In this document: positions 58,924-64,000 of the stretch, in pieces | Position numbering within the stretch: position 1 is the first letter of the stretch | How the letters are laid out: the number at the start of each line of letters is the position of its first letter | Source: JADJPO01 sp963828555 | Lineage (GTDB): Bacteria > Actinomycetota > Actinomycetes > Actinomycetales > Kineosporiaceae | Direction of reading: 5' to 3' | Assembly: GCA_963828555.1 (NCBI GenBank) | Contig: CAWHEL010000002.1 | Location: forward strand, 1,798,001 to 1,862,000 | DNA: 64,000 nucleotides | Notes under the pieces: generated by a model | Seen by the model: only the letters and a program-made list of their open reading frames with translations | Database searches by the model: none | What the model was told of the DNA's origin: nothing | Translations under genes and position numbers: made by a program

Positions 58924-60942
58924 GTGTCCACGGCCCTTTATCGCAGGTATCGGCCCGACACCTTCGCGGAGGTGATCGGGCAGGATCACGTCACCGCGCC
59001 GCTCACGGCTGCCCTGGCCAAGGACCGGATCAACCACGCATACCTCTTCTCCGGCCCCCGGGGCTGTGGGAAGACCACCTCGGCGCGCATCCTCGCCCGG
59101 TGCCTGAACTGTGCCAAGGGCCCGACCGCCACGCCGTGCGGCGAGTGCGAGTCCTGCGTGGAGCTTGCCCGGGGCGGCCCGGGCAGCCTCGACGTGGTCG
59201 AGATCGATGCGGCCAGCCACGGCGGGGTGGACGACGCCCGCAGCCTGCGTGAAAGGGCCGCCTACGCCCCGGCCCGCGATCGCTACAAGATCTACATCAT
59301 CGACGAGGCGCACATGGTCTCCACACAGGGCTTCAACGCCTTGCTGAAGATCGTGGAGGAACCGCCGCCGCACGTGCGGTTCGTGTTCGCCACCACCGAG
59401 CCGGACAAGGTGATCGGCACCATCCGCTCGCGCACCCACCACTACCCGTTCCGCCTGGTGCCACCCGAGCGGCTGCAGGCCTACCTGGCCGAGCTGTGCC
59501 AGGCAGAGGGCGTCGCGGTCGGCCACGGGGTGCTGCCGCTGGTGGTCCGCGCCGGGGGCGGGTCGGTGCGCGACTCGCTGTCCGTGCTCGACCAGCTGAT
59601 CGCCGGCGCCGGGCCCGACGGGCTCGACTACCCGATGGCGGTCTCGCTGCTCGGCTACACCGACACCACCCTGCTGGACGACGTGGTCGACGGTCTGAGC
59701 GCCGGTGACGGCGCCTCCGTGTTCGGCGTGGTGGACCGGGTGATCTCCTCCGGGCACGACCCACGACGTTTCGTCGAGGACGTGCTGGAGCGGCTGCGCG
59801 ACCTGCTGGTGGTGGCCGCCGTGCCGGACGGCGGGCACGCCGTCCTGCGCGCGCTGCCGGCCGACCAGTTGGAGCGGATGCGCGGTCAGGCCGGGCGGTT
59901 CGGCCGTGCCGAGCTCTCCCGCGCGGCCGACGTGGTGAACGCGGCGCTCACCGAGATGACCGGAGCCACCTCGCCGCGGCTGCAGCTCGAACTGCTGTGC
60001 GCCCGCCTTCTGCTGCCCGGCGCCGAGGACGGCGAGCGCGGTCTGCGGGCCAGGGTGGACCGGATCGAGAAGCGGATGGGCGTCGCGGGCCAGGCCCCCG
60101 TGGCCACCGCGCCGGCCCGGGAAGAGCCTCGGCCGTCGCGTCCTGCCCCGGCCGAGCCCGCGCCGTCCACCCCGGTGGTGGAGCCGCGCGGCTGGGGTCC
60201 CGAGCCCACCCGGGAACCGGAGGCCGCCCCGGCCCCGGCGGTGGCTCAGGCGCGGCCACCGGTCGCCGAGGGGGCGATGACCACCGAGAAGGTCCGCAGG
60301 ATGTGGCCGGACGTGCTGAACGCGCTGTCCCACCTGAAGCGGGCCACGTGGTCGCTGGTCTCCCAGCACGCTCAGGTGCTCGACTTCGACGGCACCCGGC
60401 TGCTGCTCGGGTTCGGCTCGCCGGGCCTCGCCGGCACGTTCGGCCGGGGAGCCCATCAGGAGTTCCTGCGCCAGGCCATGATCGATGTGATGGGCCTGGA
60501 CTGCCGGGTGGACACCACCTCCGGGGAGCGGACCGGTGCGCCCCAGCCCCCGGCCCCGGCTCGGCCCCAGCCCGCGCCCCAGCCCCCGGCTGGCTCCCCT
60601 GCCCCGGCTGCCCCCTCCGTCCCGGCCCCCTCGGAGCCGGTGGCACCTGCTCACCACGCTCCTGCCGACGACGAACCCCCGCTGGGCGAACCTCCACCGG
60701 ACGACGAGCCGCCGCCGGAGGATGAGCCGCCACCGCGGGCACGGCGTCCGGAACCGGCGACCCCGCAGGCATCGCCGACGCCCGCCCCGGCACCGACGCC
60801 CCGGCCGCAGCCCGCGGTCTCGGCCTCCCAGGACCAGGACGTGAGCATCGACGATCCCGACATCGAGGGGTCCGGCCTGGTCGGCCGACCCGTGGTGGAG
60901 CAACTGCTCGGCGGCCGGGTGATCGAGGAGCGCGACGAGTGA
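58924..60942 (+). CDS. dnaX: DNA polymerase III subunit gamma/tau
   Basis: 672 aa from GTG 58924. AAA+ core with Walker A GPRGCGKT (residues 44-51), the zinc four-Cys cluster CLNCAKGPTATPCGECESC, Walker B IIDEAH and sensor 1 FATTEPDKVIGTI. Followed by the collar and tau domain, then a Pro/Ala/Glu-rich linker (about residues 390-660). It loads the sliding clamp and organises the replisome. The next gene overlaps its stop by 4 bp. Confidence 0.97.
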   Translation: MSTALYRRYRPDTFAEVIGQDHVTAPLTAALAKDRINHAYLFSGPRGCGKTTSARILARCLNCAKGPTATPCGECESCVELARGGPGSLDVVEIDAASHGGVDDARSLRERAAYAPARDRYKIYIIDEAHMVSTQGFNALLKIVEEPPPHVRFVFATTEPDKVIGTIRSRTHHYPFRLVPPERLQAYLAELCQAEGVAVGHGVLPLVVRAGGGSVRDSLSVLDQLIAGAGPDGLDYPMAVSLLGYTDTTLLDDVVDGLSAGDGASVFGVVDRVISSGHDPRRFVEDVLERLRDLLVVAAVPDGGHAVLRALPADQLERMRGQAGRFGRAELSRAADVVNAALTEMTGATSPRLQLELLCARLLLPGAEDGERGLRARVDRIEKRMGVAGQAPVATAPAREEPRPSRPAPAEPAPSTPVVEPRGWGPEPTREPEAAPAPAVAQARPPVAEGAMTTEKVRRMWPDVLNALSHLKRATWSLVSQHAQVLDFDGTRLLLGFGSPGLAGTFGRGAHQEFLRQAMIDVMGLDCRVDTTSGERTGAPQPPAPARPQPAPQPPAGSPAPAAPSVPAPSEPVAPAHHAPADDEPPLGEPPPDDEPPPEDEPPPRARRPEPATPQASPTPAPAPTPRPQPAVSASQDQDVSIDDPDIEGSGLVGRPVVEQLLGGRVIEERDE

Positions 60943-61775
60943 GCGCACTCGACGCCGTCGACAGCTGGGAGGTGCCGCACGTCGCCGTCGCCGTCGTCGG
61001 TGCCGACGGTTCGGTGCTGGAGACCCGGGGTCCGATCGACCGCCCGTTCCGGCTCGCCTCGGTCTCCAAGCTGCTCACCACCTACGCGTTGCTGGTGGGC
61101 GTGCAGGGCGGCACGATCGCCCTGGACGACGCGGCCGGTCCGCCCGCCTCGACCCTGCGGCACCTGCTGGCGCACGCTTCCGGGCTCGGGTTCGAGGCCG
61201 GCGACCCGGTGCGCTCGGCCCCCGGGGTGCGGCGGATCTACTCGAACGCGGGGATCGAGGCCGCCGCCGACCACCTGGCCCAAGTCACCTCGGTCGGCTT
61301 CGAGACCTATCTGACCGAGGCGGTGCTCACTCCGCTCGGGATGGCCTCCTCGAGCCTGTACGGATCGCCCGCGCACGATGTGCACGGACCCGTTGCCGAC
61401 CTGGTCGCGTTCGCGGCCGAGCTCTTCGCGCCACGACTGCTCCCCCGGGCGACGGTGGCGTCGGCGCTCGAGGTGCAGTTTCCCGGGCTGGCCGGATTCG
61501 TGCCCGGGGTGGGCCGCTTCGACCCCTGTGACTGGGGCCTGGGGTTCGAGCGCAACTTCGGCCGGCCCACGCACTGGGCGGGTGCGCGCACCTCACCTGA
61601 GACGTTCGGGCACTTCGGCGCGGCCGGCACGTTCTTGTGGGTCGACCCGGTCGCCGGGCTGGCCTGCATCTGCCTGACCGACCGGCCGTTCGACGCCTGG
61701 GCGATGCAGGCCTGGCCATTCTTGTGTGATTCCGTAATCTCTGCCTATGGGCCAGGTGTCACCGCCAGCCCGTAG
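60939..61775 (+). CDS. serine hydrolase (beta-lactamase family)
   Basis: 278 aa from GTG 60939, GTGA overlap with dnaX. SxxK motif SVSK at residues 41-44 (Ser41, Lys44); RRIYSNAGIEAAA gives the YxN element; GHFGAAGTFLWVDP is the third motif region. No signal peptide. Probably an esterase or D-aminopeptidase-like enzyme rather than a beta-lactamase. Co-transcription with dnaX is conserved in several actinobacteria. Confidence 0.9.
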   Translation: MSALDAVDSWEVPHVAVAVVGADGSVLETRGPIDRPFRLASVSKLLTTYALLVGVQGGTIALDDAAGPPASTLRHLLAHASGLGFEAGDPVRSAPGVRRIYSNAGIEAAADHLAQVTSVGFETYLTEAVLTPLGMASSSLYGSPAHDVHGPVADLVAFAAELFAPRLLPRATVASALEVQFPGLAGFVPGVGRFDPCDWGLGFERNFGRPTHWAGARTSPETFGHFGAAGTFLWVDPVAGLACICLTDRPFDAWAMQAWPFLCDSVISAYGPGVTASP

Positions 61776-61785
61776 GCTCGGCCCT

Positions 61786-62385
61786 GTGTACGAAGGCGTG
61801 GTCCAGGACCTGATCGACGAACTCGGCCGTTTGCCGGGCGTCGGTCCCAAGAGCGCGCAACGGATCGCCTTCCACCTGCTGGCCAGCGACCCGATCGACA
61901 TCCGTCGGCTGGTGTCCGCGCTGACCGAGGTCACCGAGAAAGTGCAGTTCTGCGTGGTCTGTGGCAACGTCTCGGCCGACGAGCTGTGCCGGATCTGCCG
62001 TGACGACCGGCGCGACCTGGCCCTGATCTGCGTGGTCGAGGAGCCCAAGGACGTCGTGGCGATCGAGAAGACCCGCGAGTTCCGGGGGCGGTACCACGTG
62101 CTCGGCGGCGCGATCAGCCCGATCGAGGGCGTCGGCCCCGACGACCTGCGCATCCGTGAGCTGCTCACCCGGCTGGCGGACGGCGTGGTGACCGAGATCA
62201 TCCTGGCCACCGACCCGAACCTCGAGGGCGAGGCCACGGCCACCTACCTGGCCCGTCTGCTCAAGCCGATGGGCCTGCGGGTGACCCGGCTGGCGTCGGG
62301 GCTGCCGGTGGGCGGCGACCTGGAGTACGCCGATGAGCTGACCTTGGGCCGTGCGTTCGAGGGCAGGAGGCTGCTCGATGTATGA
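61786..62385 (+). CDS. recR: recombination mediator RecR
   Basis: 199 aa from GTG 61786. HhH region LGRLPGVGPKSAQRIAFHLL, the C4 zinc finger CVVCGNVSADELCRIC, and the Toprim domain (ICVVEEPKDVVAIEKT; ILATDPNLEGEATATYLA). It helps load RecA in gap repair together with RecO/RecF. Follows dnaX and the hydrolase gene as in many actinobacteria. Confidence 0.97.
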   Translation: MYEGVVQDLIDELGRLPGVGPKSAQRIAFHLLASDPIDIRRLVSALTEVTEKVQFCVVCGNVSADELCRICRDDRRDLALICVVEEPKDVVAIEKTREFRGRYHVLGGAISPIEGVGPDDLRIRELLTRLADGVVTEIILATDPNLEGEATATYLARLLKPMGLRVTRLASGLPVGGDLEYADELTLGRAFEGRRLLDV

Positions 62386-62410
62386 CAACCATGTGGGGAC
62401 GTGATCGGTG

Positions 62411-63010
62411 ATGACCAGCACCCGCAGTGACGTCCGGCCGAATGCCGAGGCGGTGGAGCTGCGCCGCCTCGCCGGTGAGACGGCGGGCGATGCGCAGACC
62501 TACCTGCACGCGGTGACCGCGGTCGCCTCCGGCAACCAGCCCGACTCGGCGATCCCGGTGCTGATGCTGGCGGTGTCGCAGATCCTGCTCGCGGGGGCCC
62601 GGCTGGGGGCGATCACGGATGTGGTTCCCAGCGAGCGGTTCGAGCCCGACGCAGGGCCTGATGCCGACATCGACCCGGTACGAGTGGGCCTGGCCAACCT
62701 CTTCGACGGCGTCGACGAGTACGCCGACCTGGTCGACCCGCTGACCAGTGGCGAGGTCGTGCGCGGCGCACTGTCCGACGACCTGGCCGACATCGCCGCC
62801 GACCTGGTGCACGGCCTGCGTCACTTCCAGGACGGCCGGGTCGACGAGGCCCTGTGGTGGTGGCAGTTCTCCTACCTGTCCACCTGGGGCCTGCGGGCGA
62901 CCAGTGCGCTGCGCGTGCTGCAGTCGATGATCGGGCACCTGCGGCTAGACGTCGATGCCGACACCGTCGCCGACGCCGAGTTCGACGCCCTGCACCCCAA
63001 GGACGACTGA
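62411..63010 (+). CDS. DUF5063-family protein
   Basis: 199 aa from ATG 62411; GTG 62408 is one codon earlier. Helical, acidic, with ELRRLAGETAGDAQTYLHAV, LFDGVDEYADLVDPL and ALWWWQFSYLSTWGLRATSALRVLQSMIGHLR. The family almost always follows recR in actinobacteria, so the arrangement here is the usual one. Biochemical role unknown. Confidence 0.88.
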   Translation: MTSTRSDVRPNAEAVELRRLAGETAGDAQTYLHAVTAVASGNQPDSAIPVLMLAVSQILLAGARLGAITDVVPSERFEPDAGPDADIDPVRVGLANLFDGVDEYADLVDPLTSGEVVRGALSDDLADIAADLVHGLRHFQDGRVDEALWWWQFSYLSTWGLRATSALRVLQSMIGHLRLDVDADTVADAEFDALHPKDD

Positions 63011-63028
63011 ACCGACCGGAGTCGGGGT

Positions 63029-64000
63029 TCAGGCCACCCGGGTGCCTCGGGGCAGCTTGCGTGCCGGCGCGTGCAGCCGGCGCACGGCGATCCCGGCGAA
63101 CAGTGCGCCGAGGAGCAGATCGGCGCCCAGTCCGAACGGCCAGGTCACGCCGAGCCGCTCCCGCTGGGCCGCCCGCTCCTTCTCGTGCTGGCTGCTGCCC
63201 CGGCCCGTGTCGTCGAAGCACCAGTCGCGCACTGGGTCCGGGCCGAGCCGGGCCTCGCGCACGCCCGTCCGGATGGCGGTCAGCGGGTCGTCGGTGAGGC
63301 TTCCGTCCAGGGGTTTGGGGGCGGCGTCCGCGAGGATCACGTACGGCGAGGCGGCGAGCAGCCACCACGAGCGTTCGCTGTGGAACACCGACATCTCCTG
63401 TGTCTCGGTGACGCAGTCCACCGTCGTGGTGCCGTTGTTGTCGTCGGTGTAGTCGGGCTGACGCACGCTCACCGTCTGCTGGGAGGTGACCAGTGGTACC
63501 GACACGGCGAACAGCAGGGGCAGGCCGAGCCCGAGGAAGATCACGCTCAGGTAGGTGAGCAGGGTCGAGGACGACGTGCGCGCCGCGATCGCCGACCAGC
63601 CCAGGCCGATCGCGCAGACCACGAGCAGGACCAGCGCCAGCAGGAGGAGCACCACCAGCAGTCGGGAGACCGGTGTGCCGCCCTCGAAGAACGCCCACAG
63701 GATGAACGGGGCTGCGCAGCCGAGCAGGGCCAGCGCCACGATCCAGGACGCGGCGAGCTTGCCCACCACGATCTGCAGCGGGGTGAGCAGCGTGGTCTGC
63801 AGCGTGGCCAGGATCCCGGCCGAGCGGTCGCCGTTGATGCTGGTCGAGGAGAGCGCCGGCACCACCAGCGCGCCGAGTGAGAGCACCAGGAAGACGATGA
63901 TCCCGAAGACCATCCGGCCGGCCTGGGCGTGCACCCGGGCGGCGTCGGCGGTGTTCGCGAACTCCCCGTCCACCGTGTAGGACTTGAACACCGCCCACCG
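63029..64000 (-). CDS. ABC-2 type transporter permease, 5'-truncated by window edge
   Basis: About 324 visible residues; the frame runs off the right edge (RWAVFKSYTVDGEFANTADAARVHAQAG at the cut). Six membrane segments, e.g. MVFGIIVFLVLSLGALVVPAL and LVVLLLLALVLLVVCAIGLGWSAIAA. It matches exporter permeases of the 'ABC-2 / NatB' type (INGDRSAGILATLQTTLLTPLQIVVGKL). The ATPase gene is expected upstream, outside the window. Confidence 0.85.
   Translation of the reverse strand, partial: RWAVFKSYTVDGEFANTADAARVHAQAGRMVFGIIVFLVLSLGALVVPALSSTSINGDRSAGILATLQTTLLTPLQIVVGKLAASWIVALALLGCAAPFILWAFFEGGTPVSRLLVVLLLLALVLLVVCAIGLGWSAIAARTSSSTLLTYLSVIFLGLGLPLLFAVSVPLVTSQQTVSVRQPDYTDDNNGTTTVDCVTETQEMSVFHSERSWWLLAASPYVILADAAPKPLDGSLTDDPLTAIRTGVREARLGPDPVRDWCFDDTGRGSSQHEKERAAQRERLGVTWPFGLGADLLLGALFAGIAVRRLHAPARKLPRGTRVA

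Noticed and set aside
60540..60840. Low-complexity repeat in dnaX
   Set aside because: It is the Pro/Ala/Glu-rich linker of the tau part, normal for actinobacterial DnaX.

Overview
The window is one continuous stretch of very GC-rich DNA with dense coding on both strands, many GTG starts, short ATGA/GTGA stop-start overlaps and actinobacterial family markers: LmeA/DUF2993, DUF1918, DUF5063 beside recR, DUF222/HNH (13E12), a BfrB-type ferritin, a FadB2-type dehydrogenase, and a TadA gene paired with its acidic 'associated' protein. This points to the chromosome of a member of the Actinomycetota. I cannot assign a genus. No phage, transposase, plasmid replication or CRISPR genes are visible.

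Layout. 1-5.7 kb: the end of an alpha/beta hydrolase gene, an acyl-CoA dehydrogenase, a NarL-type two-component system, and a divergent pair made of an ECF-like sigma factor and a protein resembling half of a trypsin fold without its catalytic residues. 5.7-11.6 kb: a diguanylate cyclase, then a sulfur-handling locus (CstR-like sensor, TauE permease, persulfide-dioxygenase/rhodanese fusion, thioredoxin, GntR regulator) with two matching CsoR/CstR-type palindromes. 11.6-14.8 kb: an extradiol-type dioxygenase, a methyltransferase, LmeA and a gene broken by a 13-bp tandem duplication. 14.8-17.3 kb: a CbiMQO-type cobalt/nickel uptake operon. 17.5-20.0 kb: an enoyl-CoA hydratase coupled to an acyl-CoA synthetase. 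20-31.9 kb: ferritin, a secreted protein, a dimethylglycine-oxidase-like flavoenzyme divergent from a choline-kinase-like enzyme and a frameshifted APC permease, geranylgeranyl reductase, OsmC, PHP phosphoesterase, FadB2 and a thioesterase. 31.9-39.4 kb: two paralogous exported Rieske proteins, M3 peptidase, PlsC, PH-domain membrane protein, upp and tadA.

39.4-42 kb is a scar region. A complete tRNA-Ser(CGA) with its terminator is followed 1.7 kb later by a degenerate copy of the tRNA 3' half and terminator. The pair brackets a MarR/SRPBCC/winged-helix module, and remnants of a decayed two-component system lie just beyond. 42-50.7 kb holds accessory genes: a serine hydrolase, an HNH gene with an SOS-box-like promoter, a secreted beta-propeller, and a DUF4386/TetR/truncated VOC unit. 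50.7-64 kb returns to core functions: HerA-like ATPase, GH3 lipoprotein, tRNA-Ser(GGA), a GGDEF-EAL membrane protein, SRP RNA, dnaX, a serine hydrolase, recR, DUF5063 and the end of an ABC-2 permease.

Genes that probably act together: the CstR, TauE, persulfide dioxygenase and thioredoxin genes in reactive-sulfur defence; the cbi genes in metal uptake for cobalamin; the hydratase/ligase, FadB2/thioesterase and acyl-CoA dehydrogenase genes in acyl-CoA metabolism; and the kinase, permease and flavoenzyme in uptake and use of an N-methylated or amino-alcohol compound. Long inverted repeats sit directly downstream of stop codons at four places, two of them clearly homologous to each other. Three genes carry apparent frameshifts, so either gene decay or residual base errors in the sequence must be kept in mind.
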